35,788 bases of DNA from Prevotellaceae bacterium (GCA_021153165.1 JAGKTZ010000012.1:1-35788); one strand, 5' to 3'; numbered from the stretch's first letter, positions 16,393-25,109 are shown. Notes: generated from the sequence alone by a model not told the origin. Numbers and translations are program-made.

Positions 16393-16734
16393 TTATTCGC
16401 CTAATTGTGCGCGGAGTTCTTGCAATTCTGCTTTCAGTGCGCGAAGTCTATCTACGACTTCTGTGCTTTTCTCTACACCTTCTTTATTTTTCTTCAAAGC
16501 TTCGCGAGCGGCAGATATCTTCAGTCCTCTCACCTTGACCAAATTGTAGATGGTGCGAATTTGTTCGATATCTTCCTTGCGGTATTGACGAATGTTTCGT
16601 CCTGTTTTCTTGGGCGAGATTTGAGGAAATTCTTTTTCCCAAAAACGAAGGAGAGTTTCGTTTACATCAAACATTTGAGCCACTTCGCTGATGGAATAAT
16701 ACAGCTTGAGTTCTTTGTTGGGATTAAGAGGCAT
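16393..16734 (-). CDS. MerR-family transcriptional regulator
   Basis: A 113-residue protein with an N-terminal MerR winged helix-turn-helix: YYSISEVAQMFDVNETLLRF, WEKEFPQI and RQYRKEDIEQIRTI at residues ~12-65. A C-terminal helix (~75-113) is likely the dimerising coiled coil. It lacks a Cys-rich or multidrug-binding effector domain, so no inducer can be named. It is placed 45 bases after prfA and 48 bases before radA on the same strand, suggesting it is part of the housekeeping transcript. Confidence 0.9.
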   Translation of the reverse strand: MPLNPNKELKLYYSISEVAQMFDVNETLLRFWEKEFPQISPKKTGRNIRQYRKEDIEQIRTIYNLVKVRGLKISAAREALKKNKEGVEKSTEVVDRLRALKAELQELRAQLGE

Positions 16735-16779
16735 AGCGTCGAGTATTAATATAATTATATAATAGGTGTAATAGCTCGT

Positions 16780-17895
16780 TTAGAGTTCAGACTCTTTGAG
16801 GCGTTCCGCATTTTCTGCTACGATCAGATGGTCGATACAATCCTGAATGTTGCCATCCATGAAAGCAGAGAGGTTGTAGATTGTGTAATTAATGCGGTGG
16901 TCGGTGATACGACCTTGAGGATAGTTGTAAGTACGAATTTTGGCAGAGCGGTCACCCGTTGACACGAGTGTCTTTCTTCTGTTGGCGATATCGTCAGCAT
17001 ACTTTTGATGCTCGCGGTCGTAGATGAAAGTACGCAAACGTGCCAAAGCGCGTTCTTTGTTCTTTGGTTGGTCACGTGTTTCGGTACATTCAATCAGGAT
17101 TTCCTCTTCTTCTCCAGTATTAGGATTTTTCCAAGGATAGCGCAGACGTACTCCCGATTCCACTTTGTTTACATTCTGTCCACCGGCACCACTTGAGCGG
17201 AAAGTGTCCCACTTGATCAAACCTTCGTGGATTTCTACATCGAAAGCTTCTGCTTCGGGTAATACAGCTACGGTTGCGGCAGATGTGTGCACACGACCTT
17301 GTGTCTCGGTGGCAGGAACGCGTTGTACGCGGTGCACTCCACTTTCATATTTCAATGTGCCATATACATCGCTACCAGTAACGGAACAAACGATTTCCTT
17401 GAAACCTCCTGCAGCACCTTCGCTTGCACTGGATACTTCCAACTTCCATCCTTTCGTTTCGCAGTATTTGGTGTACATTCTGAATAGGTCTCCAGCAAAG
17501 AGTGCCGCTTCGTCTCCACCAGTACCGCCGCGGATTTCAAGAATGGCGTTCTTTGCATCTTCAGGATCCTTGGGCACGAGCATCAACTTGATGGTCTCTT
17601 CGATTTCTGGAATGCGTGCTTCGCAGTGGGCTACTTCTTCGCGCGCCATTTCCTTCATTTCGGGGTCATCTTCACCTCCCATCAGAATATCTTTGCTTTC
17701 TTCAAGATTTGCCAAAAGCATAGCATATTCTTTGCGTGCGTTCATCAAATCTTCTAGATCCTTGTATTCTTTGGTCAAGCGCACATATCTTTGTTGGTCG
17801 GCAATAACCGAAGGGTCGGTGATCAAGGTTGATACCTCCTCGAATCTGGCTTGCAGACCTTCTAACTTTTCTAATAGGCTATTGTTCTCTGCCAT
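16780..17895 (-). CDS. prfA: Peptide chain release factor 1
   Basis: A 371-residue class I release factor. GAGGQ (GGQ at 238-240) is the peptidyl-tRNA hydrolysis motif, and PAT at 194-196 (RVPATETQGR) is the RF1-type stop-codon recognition tripeptide, which reads UAA and UAG; RF2 has SPF there. Length and flanking motifs (EIRGGTGGDEAALFAGDLFRM) are standard. No programmed frameshift is present, as expected for RF1. From memory, Bacteroidetes commonly keep prfA next to purM; here a beta-propeller gene separates them by 8 and 12 bases on its two sides. Confidence 0.98.
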   Translation of the reverse strand: MAENNSLLEKLEGLQARFEEVSTLITDPSVIADQQRYVRLTKEYKDLEDLMNARKEYAMLLANLEESKDILMGGEDDPEMKEMAREEVAHCEARIPEIEETIKLMLVPKDPEDAKNAILEIRGGTGGDEAALFAGDLFRMYTKYCETKGWKLEVSSASEGAAGGFKEIVCSVTGSDVYGTLKYESGVHRVQRVPATETQGRVHTSAATVAVLPEAEAFDVEIHEGLIKWDTFRSSGAGGQNVNKVESGVRLRYPWKNPNTGEEEEILIECTETRDQPKNKERALARLRTFIYDREHQKYADDIANRRKTLVSTGDRSAKIRTYNYPQGRITDHRINYTIYNLSAFMDGNIQDCIDHLIVAENAERLKESEL

Positions 17896-17903
17896 ATAAA
17901 TAT

Positions 17904-19487
17904 TTATTTCTTATACTTATCAGATTTCCTTCTTCGCAAAAGCCAAATGCATCCTGCAAAGAATAATACTCCTATACCGATATTGATAGGCCAACTGTAT
18001 GATGAATAAAAGTCTTTTGCAATAGAGAGAATGTTTCCTTTTGAGGATTTGTTGCCAATGGTGCTCAAACTATCACTAGTACAAGCGGCACTGTCATTTT
18101 CTGTTGTGGATAGAGGATTTGTCCCCTCAGGCTCGGTATATTCTTTTTCTGCGTATTCAATTTCGTATATATTGACAGCATTTCCTCCTCTACTGCCATT
18201 TTCTTTGTCTTGTGCTTTGCGGCCTTGTGATGTTACAATAACGTAACGTCCATCTTTAGATACATCCAATCCTACGGGGTATGAGTCAACATCTATTTCC
18301 GCAATGGGTTTCATTTGATTTGTGTCGATAACGTAAAGTTTGCTTGCGTTATTACATGCCACAAATATATATCTGCCACTGGGAGATGCTTCTATTGTTC
18401 TTGCCCCAATATCAACTTTACAATTTTCCCAACCCTTTAATGTGGCAGTTTTCTGATTCATGTTTTTAGCAGCCTCAATCAAAGCGTCTAACTTTATACG
18501 TTGTACGTATCCGCCACTATTAATACTTAGGTAAAGGTAATCTTTGATGATGATGAGATGTCTGACATTGGACATCATACCAAGTATGCGTCCTAGGTAA
18601 GTTTTGGTCTGCATGTCGATGACTGCAATACCACCACCACTGCCCATACATCCCACAAGTAGATATTTGTCGTCTGGTGTAAAAACAGTTCCACGCAATG
18701 CGTAGCCGCTGCCAGAGTCTCTGTCTACAGATGTTGTCTTACTGAAATTTAGAGGTAATATGTGGTCCACTACCAATAAATCAGAATGGTACCATTTCAT
18801 TGGGTCGGCTGACTCAATATTGATGAGTCCTACCGTATTGTTGCCCCAATGTGATATTGCTACATATTTCCCATTGTTGGATGTGGTGATCATTTTGGGC
18901 AAAGGACCAGTCTCCATCAATCGAACGATTTCGTCCGTTTCTGTGTCGATGACAGCCAGCGCCGATGGATCTTGTGCATTGATGTCATAACTACGTCTGT
19001 AATAAGGTACCCACAAATAGCGACCGTCATGACTGAATGTGCTTTCCACAGGCTTTCCCATGAATGTGTTGTTCTTGGGGTAATGGGTGAATTTGTATAG
19101 CTCTGATGGTGTGCCCCACAAATGACTCATAGAACTGTCCAGTTTGTGACTGATCACTTTGAGTCTGCGGTTAGTACCCATTTCAAAGACCACTGTGGTA
19201 CCACCTTCCAGCGAGTTTACATAATATTTCTTGTTGCTGGGGTGCACGTTGGCCGACTTGGGAGAATTGATGTATGTGTCGCGTGTGTCGCTAGTCCCTC
19301 CATAGTTTTGTCGTTTTCCAACTAGGGTGATTTTGATGTCTCCATTTGTTGATGCCGCCTTAGTACCAATGGTTGGGTGTACCACAGGTTGAGCCATAGT
19401 TATTTGTACTCCCCAAAATGGAGAGAATAGTAGAATAGATAAGACTGTAAGTATATAGTTTGTGCTTTTAGACATGTCCTCTTTCAT
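17904..19487 (-). CDS. Membrane-anchored YVTN/WD-like beta-propeller protein
   Basis: A 527-residue exported protein. The N-terminus contains a signal segment (YILTVLSILLFSPFWGVQITMA); translation may begin at 19487 (MKED) or at the second Met at 19475. Residues ~60-440 hold blade-like repeats with motifs such as SHDGRYLWV, SNNGKYVAISHWGNNTVGLINI, TPDDKYLLVGC, SPSGRYIFVACN and SKDGRYVIVTSQGRK, typical of YVTN-type beta-propellers. A Ser/Thr-rich stretch precedes a C-terminal membrane helix (WPINIGIGVLFFAGCIWLLR) and a basic tail (RRRKSDKYKK), so the propeller probably faces the periplasm while tethered to the inner membrane. It has no T9SS segment. The function is unknown. It is wedged between purM and prfA and is AT-richer than both, which may indicate insertion. 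Confidence 0.85.
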   Translation of the reverse strand: MKEDMSKSTNYILTVLSILLFSPFWGVQITMAQPVVHPTIGTKAASTNGDIKITLVGKRQNYGGTSDTRDTYINSPKSANVHPSNKKYYVNSLEGGTTVVFEMGTNRRLKVISHKLDSSMSHLWGTPSELYKFTHYPKNNTFMGKPVESTFSHDGRYLWVPYYRRSYDINAQDPSALAVIDTETDEIVRLMETGPLPKMITTSNNGKYVAISHWGNNTVGLINIESADPMKWYHSDLLVVDHILPLNFSKTTSVDRDSGSGYALRGTVFTPDDKYLLVGCMGSGGGIAVIDMQTKTYLGRILGMMSNVRHLIIIKDYLYLSINSGGYVQRIKLDALIEAAKNMNQKTATLKGWENCKVDIGARTIEASPSGRYIFVACNNASKLYVIDTNQMKPIAEIDVDSYPVGLDVSKDGRYVIVTSQGRKAQDKENGSRGGNAVNIYEIEYAEKEYTEPEGTNPLSTTENDSAACTSDSLSTIGNKSSKGNILSIAKDFYSSYSWPINIGIGVLFFAGCIWLLRRRKSDKYKK

Positions 19488-19499
19488 GAGGCTTACTGA

Positions 19500-20669
19500 T
19501 TAATAATTAAACTCGCCGAATTCGCTCTTGATGGTCAATGAGCGTGGACCTTCTTCTACGCGACCTACGATTTGCGCGTCGATATTGAAGCTCTTCGCAA
19601 TATCAATTACTTGTTGTGCGTGCTCTGGTGCGAGGTACACTTCGAGACGGTGGCCCATATTGAAGACCTTGTACATTTCTGCCCAATCTGTACCACTTTC
19701 TTGTGCGATAGCACGGAACAATGGAGGCACGGGGAACATATTGTCCTTGATCACGCGGCAATTTTCGCCTACGAAGTGAAGCACCTTGGTTTGTGCACCA
19801 CCTGTACAGTGTACCATACCGTGAATTTCGGGACGGAGTTCGTCGAGCAAACGTTTTACGACAGGCGCATAGGTTCTTGTTGGGGAAAGTACCAATTTCC
19901 CTGCGTCAACGGGAGCGCCTTCTACTGGGTCAGTGAGCTTGTAACTACCGCTGTATACCAATTCTTCGGGCACAGCCTTGTCGAAACTTTCAGGATATTT
20001 CTCTGCCAGATATTTAGCGAATACGTCATGGCGAGCCGAAGTCAAACCATTTGAGCCCATACCGCCGTTGTATTCAGTTTCATATGTTGCTTGTCCGCAA
20101 GAAGAGAGACCCACGATTACATCGCCAGGACGGATGTTGGCATTGTCGATCACATCGCTGCGCTTCATACGGCATGTCACGGTCGAGTCTACGATAATTG
20201 TGCGTACCAGGTCGCCCACGTCAGCTGTTTCGCCACCGGTGGCATAGATACCGATACCCATATCGCGCATCTGTTGGAGCAATTCGTCAGTGCCATTGAT
20301 GATAGCAGAAATGACTTCGCCAGGGATGAGCATCTTGTTGCGGCCGATAGTCGAGCTGACCAGGATATTGTCCACTGCACCGACGCAGAGCAAGTCATCC
20401 GTATTCATGATCAACGCATCTTGAGCAATGTCCTTCCACACCGAGATGTCGCCAGTTTCCTTCCAGTACATATAAGCCAAACTCGACTTTGTGCCGGCAC
20501 CGTCTGCATGCATAATGTTGCAATACTCTGGGTCACCACCGAGGATGTCTGGGATAATCTTGCAGAAGGCTTGTGGGAAAATACCTTTGTCAATGTTCTT
20601 GATGGCGTTGTGTACGTCTTCTTTCATCGCGCTGACTCCGCGCATCATGTAACGTTGTTTATTGTCCAT
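19500..20669 (-). CDS. purM: Phosphoribosylformylglycinamidine cyclo-ligase (AIR synthase)
   Basis: PurM converts FGAM to AIR with ATP in purine synthesis. Recognised motifs are MHADGAGTKSSLAYMYWKET, DALIMNTDDLLCVGA, TGGETADVGDLVRT, the PGDVIVGLSS block and the C-terminal CTGGAQTKVLHF. The Bacteroidetes form is longer than the E. coli enzyme, as here (389 residues). The frame is open from an ATG at 20690, but I chose the ATG at 20669 because MDNKQRYMMRGVSAMKEDVHNAI aligns with the start I know for Bacteroides PurM. A promoter box at 20748-20755 gives a ~72-nt leader to this start. The beta-propeller gene follows at 12 bases and prfA after that, likely on one transcript. Confidence 0.97.
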   Translation of the reverse strand: MDNKQRYMMRGVSAMKEDVHNAIKNIDKGIFPQAFCKIIPDILGGDPEYCNIMHADGAGTKSSLAYMYWKETGDISVWKDIAQDALIMNTDDLLCVGAVDNILVSSTIGRNKMLIPGEVISAIINGTDELLQQMRDMGIGIYATGGETADVGDLVRTIIVDSTVTCRMKRSDVIDNANIRPGDVIVGLSSCGQATYETEYNGGMGSNGLTSARHDVFAKYLAEKYPESFDKAVPEELVYSGSYKLTDPVEGAPVDAGKLVLSPTRTYAPVVKRLLDELRPEIHGMVHCTGGAQTKVLHFVGENCRVIKDNMFPVPPLFRAIAQESGTDWAEMYKVFNMGHRLEVYLAPEHAQQVIDIAKSFNIDAQIVGRVEEGPRSLTIKSEFGEFNY

Positions 20670-20747
20670 GGTACTTGTTTTTTTAGGCATTTATGCCCAT
20701 GCCGTGTTGGCTACAGGGCAGGTTTTACGATTATATATATTTGCCTA

Positions 20748-20755
20748 CAAAGTTA
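20748..20755 (-). promoter_or_regulatory. -7 promoter box for purM
   Basis: Minus-strand TAACTTTG matches TAnnTTTG. TTTTG runs lie upstream at ~20758 and ~20771, though not at the ideal -33 spacing. Confidence 0.65.
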
Positions 20756-21000
20756 CTACAAAAAGCGGCAAAAAAGCAACAGAATGTCGTTTTTTATTTT
20801 CCGCTTAGGATGAATCGCCCGTAAATGTACGTGAGGTGGGTATAAAAACGTGATGAAAATGCATAGGGGCGAAAATCCAATTGTGACTTTGTGGTGTAAA
20901 AAACAGGTGCTTGCAGCCGAACCGACACACCTGCGAGTGGTGCCATCTTTGTGGGATTTTTCTGTATGCTATGCGAAATATGCAAATGTTTCGAACGGGG

Positions 21001-21093
21001 GCTAAAAAAAGTGCGACGCCTTGTTGAAAAAAAGTCTTAGATAATTTCAACGAGACGTCGCGAAATTTCAAAAAGGTTAGACTTTTTTTCTCC
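21001..21093. repeat. Intergenic palindromic repeat, copy B
   Basis: The plus strand starts like copy A at 6859 (A-run, then GCGACGCC at 21013), but continues into the same unit on the opposite strand: 21013-21029 pairs with 21045-21061 at 15 of 17 positions. The reverse complement of 21047-21088 is nearly identical to copy A around 6887-6928. Thus one part is direct and another inverted relative to copy A. It lies in the 654-bp gene-free region 20691-21344, which otherwise holds the purM promoter and a nested palindrome. Confidence 0.7.
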
Positions 21094-21216
21094 ATCATCC
21101 TTTTGAAGGATTCGCCGTCGTGGATAAAATAGAATAGCGCTTACCCCTCTCCCTGCGTAAAATGTATTTGCGGAATGCTGGAGCCGCCCGGCTTTCTGTC
21201 TCTTGGAATGCATTTG

Positions 21217-21337
21217 CCAGGGGTGAGTATATGGGCAAAGGTTCCCAGGGACCAATAGCTTTCTCCGTTTGAAATAGGAGAAAGGGGCGCCTTGGGAACC
21301 TTTGCTGTGTATCCTTTTGGGGGGAAGTGACCCCTGG
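21217..21337. repeat. Three-layer nested inverted repeat downstream of the nuclease gene
   Basis: Three pairs of arms are nested: CCAGGGGT/ACCCCTGG (21217-21224 with 21330-21337), a perfect 13-bp pair GCAAAGGTTCCCA/TGGGAACCTTTGC (21235-21247 with 21293-21305), and CTTTCTCC/GGAGAAAG (21259-21266 with 21277-21284). Another small perfect hairpin is at 21182-21193. No T-run follows on either strand, so this is not a simple terminator; it could be a structured RNA 3' end or a small mobile palindrome. Confidence 0.6.
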
Positions 21338-21344
21338 GTCAGAT

Positions 21345-23078
21345 TTATCTCACAACGATTTTCTTGCCATCAATGATATAGACGCCTTTGGGGAGGTGCT
21401 TTGTGCCTGAAGTTATATCTGCATTTTGGCGTATCAGGCGGCCGTCGATGGTGTATACGTGTGTAGTCTTGCTACCGCTTTGAATGTTTTCGATAGCAGT
21501 AGAAGATTCTTGCTTGTAGAGGCAGACTTCCTGCTGAGTACCTGTGTAGCACACAAATCGTGGTGCAGACACGTTATATTGTATGCGGCGGCCGGTACTG
21601 CTCAAGGGCGAGATGTGCGCATAACCATTGTTGAAAGTGATCTTCCACTGCTCAGAGTTAGCCGAGGCTGATGTTGCGCCAAAGAGTTTGTTCTTGCTGC
21701 CAGTATAGGAGAGGTACACGCTGGAAGATGGGTCGTATAGTGTATAAGCATCAGCCTTGCCGCCCAGCACCAGGTGATAGGGGTAATCACCGCTACCAGT
21801 TTCGGTGCTGATCGTACCATCTGCATTGATGGTCACAGATACGGAGTTGCGTATATCTTTGCTTGTGTTACCACCGATACTACCTAGGGCTGTACCATAT
21901 TTCTCGCACACGATGATATAGTTCGCGCCAACTTTCAGATCTTCGGCAGCGGTTACTTTGACATAGGTGTTGCCGCTCACTTCTGTTGCCGCCTTTACGG
22001 TGTAAGTCTGTGTCACGCTTTCGCTTGTTTTGCCATCCACCACACTACGTGCTGTGATTGTCATGTCTTCGTCGATAGTGATTTCTACAGGTGGGGTAGC
22101 AACAACCTCTTCTTCGCCGTTGATGCTATAGTAAATTTGGGCTCCAGTAGTCGTGCAATCGATAGTCACCACAGTGCCTTGTGCCACCATGCCGCCAGCT
22201 ATCGAGAATGTTGGGGCACTTGGTGCGTTGGGTGCAGGGTCTACTGGCGTACTGCCGTTGTAGTCGTTGGGATTGAATGGCGTGCTGGTTTTACTTCCCC
22301 AAACGTATTCTTCCAAACCAGGGAAGTCGACGTATGGATTTCTGTTCTTTTGGATGCTATACACGGCATTGTTGCGATCGATCTCTTTCTGGCTGACAGG
22401 GTCCTCTTTTGCCCAGCGCAGGAGCATAGTCAGCGCCCATTCTTTGTAGGCAGGATATTTGTTGCCAGCCAGCATCGGGCTGTTGAAACTGGGGAATTGT
22501 TCCTCGTAGGCCGTAGCCATATAGAAATAGATACGTGCGAAGTCGCCCTTGTATTCATCGTTGGGTTCAAACACAGTGCCGCTGTATCCACTGGTCGAGC
22601 AGGGCCCAAGTTTGCTCCAGCCTTGAGCCGAAGACCAAGTGGGGCTGTCGGTTTCGCCAAAGGGGTAATTGCTACGGCGGCCGTTGACGTAACCATCTGT
22701 GGGCACCAAGTGCATCAAGTCGGTGTTCATCGGCGACTTTTCGTCAAACCAACTTTTGGGGAAAGAGTGTTCGCGGTTGTACACGTCGCCTTCCTTGCTA
22801 TAGTTGCCGGCCTGGTCGGTGCCAAAGGTGTAGTTGGTCACTGCGGAATACATATCCCACACTTTGCCATCGGGGCGTACGTCAGTCTTGCGTACGTGTT
22901 CCCAGATCGAGCTGTAGGATAGGGTGGTGTGGCTGGCGATGACTTTGCACAGTGCTGTCTTCAGCCCAGCACCAGTCTGCCCCTTTGCCGAGGTGTAGTA
23001 GTCTGCTGGTGCTTGTGCCAATGCTGTTGCGATAAATGCAACAAATAGCATGGCGGTGGTAAATGATTTTTTAAGCAT
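21345..23078 (-). CDS. Secreted endonuclease I (EndA family) with chitobiase-like and T9SS sorting domains
   Basis: A 577-residue exported nuclease with a signal peptide (MLKKSFTTAMLFVAFIATALA). The catalytic region (~25-265) has the endonuclease I beta-beta-alpha-metal motif NREHSFPKSWF at 101-111 with H104 as general base, followed by NTDLMHLVPTDGYVN and NGRRSNYPFG, whose Asn137 is the likely metal ligand. A CHB_HEX_C-type beta domain (~288-365, ending TYTVK) comes next, then a beta-rich domain of ~150 residues found in Bacteroidales secreted proteins, then a T9SS sorting segment (HVYTIDGRLIRQ, GVYIIDGKKIVVR). It probably degrades extracellular DNA or RNA for nutrition or biofilm turnover. 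I see no clear promoter box; a nested palindrome lies just after its stop. Confidence 0.93.
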   Translation of the reverse strand: MLKKSFTTAMLFVAFIATALAQAPADYYTSAKGQTGAGLKTALCKVIASHTTLSYSSIWEHVRKTDVRPDGKVWDMYSAVTNYTFGTDQAGNYSKEGDVYNREHSFPKSWFDEKSPMNTDLMHLVPTDGYVNGRRSNYPFGETDSPTWSSAQGWSKLGPCSTSGYSGTVFEPNDEYKGDFARIYFYMATAYEEQFPSFNSPMLAGNKYPAYKEWALTMLLRWAKEDPVSQKEIDRNNAVYSIQKNRNPYVDFPGLEEYVWGSKTSTPFNPNDYNGSTPVDPAPNAPSAPTFSIAGGMVAQGTVVTIDCTTTGAQIYYSINGEEEVVATPPVEITIDEDMTITARSVVDGKTSESVTQTYTVKAATEVSGNTYVKVTAAEDLKVGANYIIVCEKYGTALGSIGGNTSKDIRNSVSVTINADGTISTETGSGDYPYHLVLGGKADAYTLYDPSSSVYLSYTGSKNKLFGATSASANSEQWKITFNNGYAHISPLSSTGRRIQYNVSAPRFVCYTGTQQEVCLYKQESSTAIENIQSGSKTTHVYTIDGRLIRQNADITSGTKHLPKGVYIIDGKKIVVR

Positions 23079-23158
23079 AATTTGCTGAATGTGTTATCTT
23101 GTTCTATGTTGTTGAAAATAGTTCTTTTTATTGACGACGAGGAGGAACTTCTCGCTTG

Positions 23159-23908
23159 CTACGTTGTCCATATCTTCCATGCAGCCAGTGCTTGCAGACG
23201 CAACATCTCGGCGCCATTTTTCGTGGCAGCGCCTTGCTTTTTGCCAATATGCAGGAATAGCGTTTCGGTGGGGTTGTAAACGAGGTCGTAGAGCAGGTGC
23301 TTTTCGTTGACCAATTCATAGGGGATGTCGGGGCAAGTGTCCACATTGGGTGTAGTGCCCAGTGGCGTACAGTTGACCACGATTTGGCAACGCTCCATCC
23401 AGTCGGGTGTGATGTGGTCGTAGGTCAGGATACCAGGCTGCGCTTTGCGGCTGACCTGATGTGGGGCAATGCCCATCTTCTTCAGCACATGCATCACCGC
23501 TTTTGCTGCTCCGCCTGTACCTAGGACTAATGCTTCGCGATGGTGAGCGCGCAGACAGGGCAACAAGGATTGCTCGAAACCCACGACGTCGGTGTTGTAG
23601 CCCGTCAGGATCGGGTTGCCGCCCTCCCATTCCACTCGTACGGTGTTCACGGCGCCTACCTTTTGTGCCTCGGGACTGATGTGATCCAACAGGGGCAGGA
23701 TGGCTTCTTTGTAGGGTATGGTGACGTTGAATCCGCGCAGATTGGGATGCTCCAGCAGTACGTCTGTCAGCAGATTGATATCGGGAATTTCAAAGTTGAG
23801 GTATTCGGCTGTGATGCCTTCCTTGGCGAACTTCTCGGTAAAGAAAGGGCGGGAGAAACTGTGCCCGAGCGGATAGCCCAATAGCCCATAGGTGTCGATA
23901 GGAGTCAT
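23159..23908 (-). CDS. aroE: Shikimate dehydrogenase
   Basis: A 249-residue AroE, somewhat shorter than the E. coli enzyme (272). It reduces 3-dehydroshikimate with NADPH in the chorismate pathway. The shikimate-binding start GLLGYPLGHSFSRPFF, catalytic Lys67 in NVTIPYKEAI, Asn88 in GAVNTV and Asp107 in GYNTDVVGF are present, and the nucleotide-binding loop is GTGGAA at 130-135. The C-terminal helix (AEMLRLQALAAWKIW) is conserved. It begins 12 bases after the menG stop, so the two genes are cotranscribed; both feed menaquinone synthesis, since chorismate is the menaquinone precursor. Confidence 0.97.
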   Translation of the reverse strand: MTPIDTYGLLGYPLGHSFSRPFFTEKFAKEGITAEYLNFEIPDINLLTDVLLEHPNLRGFNVTIPYKEAILPLLDHISPEAQKVGAVNTVRVEWEGGNPILTGYNTDVVGFEQSLLPCLRAHHREALVLGTGGAAKAVMHVLKKMGIAPHQVSRKAQPGILTYDHITPDWMERCQIVVNCTPLGTTPNVDTCPDIPYELVNEKHLLYDLVYNPTETLFLHIGKKQGAATKNGAEMLRLQALAAWKIWTT

Positions 23909-23920
23909 AGATGAGTGGAA

Positions 23921-24658
23921 TTACTTCTTAGCCGTGTACATGGTGCTCAGACCAAAGGTGAAGCGCTTGAACGCTACGTCGCGATAGCCTGCTTTTTCCA
24001 AAATCTGTTGCATCTCTTCGCCTTGTGGAAAGGCTTCCATCGTGGCGGGCAGGTAACTGTAGGCGCGCTTGTCCTTGGAGATCATCCAGCCGACCAGTGG
24101 CATAAAGGCGTGTGAGTAGAGCCAAAACAGTTGGCGCATAGGGAAACGGCGCGGCGCAGTCAGTTCGATGATGACCAGACGACCATCCTTTTTCAATACG
24201 CGGCGCATCTCGCTCAACCCCTTGTCCAGGTCGGGAAAATTGCGCACACCGTAGGCTACGGTGATGGCATCAAATTGGTCATCGTCGAGGCTCAGTGCCA
24301 TGCAGTCGTCCTTTTGAAACTTTACGATGTTGGCCAATCCGCCCTGCAATACTTTCTTGCGGCCCACATCCAACATGCCTTCAGAAATGTCCACGCCCAA
24401 CAAAGATTCGGGGCCAAGCATCTTGGCAGCAAGGATGGCAAAGTCGCCCGTACCCGTAGCCACGTCGAGCATACGCTTGGGTGCAAATGGTTTCAGCGTA
24501 TTGATAGCCGCACGGCGCCAACGCTTGTCGATGCCCATCGAAAGACAGTGGTTCAGCAGGTCGTAGGAGTGAGCGATATTGTCGAACATCTGTTCCACTT
24601 GTGCCCCCTTTTCGCCCTCGGCGGTATAGGGTTTTATCTCTTCTTGTTTGTATGCCAT
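23921..24658 (-). CDS. menG: Demethylmenaquinone methyltransferase (UbiE/MenG)
   Basis: A 245-residue SAM-dependent methyltransferase that methylates demethylmenaquinone in the last step of menaquinone synthesis. Motif I is LDVATGTGDFA at residues 64-74, and the family signature VAYGVRNFPDLDKGLSEMRRVLK is intact, as is the N-terminal MFDNIAHSYDLLNHCLSMGID block. Bacteroidetes use menaquinone, so the menG name is preferred to ubiE. The -7 box at 24684-24691 gives a short ~19-nt leader. It is the first gene of the menG-aroE operon. Confidence 0.97.
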   Translation of the reverse strand: MAYKQEEIKPYTAEGEKGAQVEQMFDNIAHSYDLLNHCLSMGIDKRWRRAAINTLKPFAPKRMLDVATGTGDFAILAAKMLGPESLLGVDISEGMLDVGRKKVLQGGLANIVKFQKDDCMALSLDDDQFDAITVAYGVRNFPDLDKGLSEMRRVLKKDGRLVIIELTAPRRFPMRQLFWLYSHAFMPLVGWMISKDKRAYSYLPATMEAFPQGEEMQQILEKAGYRDVAFKRFTFGLSTMYTAKK

Positions 24659-24683
24659 GATTGATAATTCTCTAAATCTGTGG

Positions 24684-24691
24684 CAAAGTTA
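24684..24691 (-). promoter_or_regulatory. -7 promoter box for menG-aroE
   Basis: Minus-strand TAACTTTG matches TAnnTTTG, with predicted start near 24677. Confidence 0.65.
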
Positions 24692-24813
24692 ACGATTTTC
24701 TTTATATATACATATATGTGTGCGAGCGAAGAATCCCACAGATTGCACCGAAGATGTGATTTTGTCATTCTTTTTCGCATTTTTAGAAGTCTGCTTAAAG
24801 CCATAATTCATAT

Positions 24814-24842
24814 CAAAAAAAGCGACCACCGAAGTGACCGCT
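24814..24842 (-). terminator. Intrinsic terminator after the small peptide gene
   Basis: On the minus strand a 9-bp stem (two G-U pairs) closes a C(TTCG)G tetraloop and is followed by seven Ts. It ends the transcript of the giant BspA-like protein and its downstream peptide gene. Confidence 0.92.
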
Positions 24843-24882
24843 TTCGAATGATAAGTTTAGCGTAAAGATGATAGGATGGGAA

Positions 24883-25062
24883 TTACTCCCAATAAGTATC
24901 CCAGTCATTTTCGTTACGCTTGCTGGTGTTGAAATCGTCATCCGTACCGGGCGTGTCGTTACCGTCCATACCTTCGCTTGGAATGGTGAAAGAGGTCGCC
25001 AACACAGATTCGAGCGAGAGGGTTACTTCTACAATCTCTGGTTTGATATATTCTTTCTTCAT
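24883..25062 (-). CDS. Small Bacteroidales peptide of the MKKxYxxPE type
   Basis: A 59-residue peptide. I chose the ATG at 25062 because MKKEYIKPEIVEVTLSLESV matches the start of small peptides common in Bacteroidales; the frame opens further upstream at 25101 without resemblance. After the conserved leader-like half, up to LATS, the C-terminal half is acidic and rich in Gly, Asn and Asp (DGNDTPGTDDDF) and ends in DWDTYWE. There is no signal peptide or membrane helix. It lies 67 bases after the stop of the giant surface protein with no terminator between, and a strong terminator follows, so the two are likely cotranscribed. The function is unknown; a peptide with a leader and variable tail could be a modified or secreted product, but no modifying enzyme is nearby. 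Confidence 0.7.
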   Translation of the reverse strand: MKKEYIKPEIVEVTLSLESVLATSFTIPSEGMDGNDTPGTDDDFNTSKRNENDWDTYWE

Positions 25063-25079
25063 AAGTCTCTTGTTGAAAT

Positions 25080-25109
25080 ATCCACGGATGACCATTGCCA
25101 CCCGTGGAT
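25080..25109. repeat. Hairpin in the giant protein-small peptide gap
   Basis: ATCCACGG (25080-25087) pairs perfectly with CCGTGGAT (25102-25109) across a 14-base loop. No T-run follows on the minus strand, so it is more likely an RNA stability or attenuation element than a terminator. Confidence 0.5.

Noticed and set aside
17165..17899. Plus-strand frame of 244 codons over prfA
   Set aside because: It overlaps a clear release factor 1 with GGQ and PAT motifs; the Ser/Pro-rich translation is a shadow.
20091..20813. Plus-strand frame of 240 codons over purM
   Set aside because: It is antisense to a well-conserved purM and its promoter; the translation has no recognisable motif.
20805..21255. 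Short frames in the purM-nuclease gap
   Set aside because: They run across the palindromic repeats, have no homology I recognise, and show no promoter or start context.
22137..22922. Plus-strand frame of 261 codons over the nuclease gene
   Set aside because: It overlaps the catalytic domain with NREHSFPKSWF on the minus strand and resembles no family.
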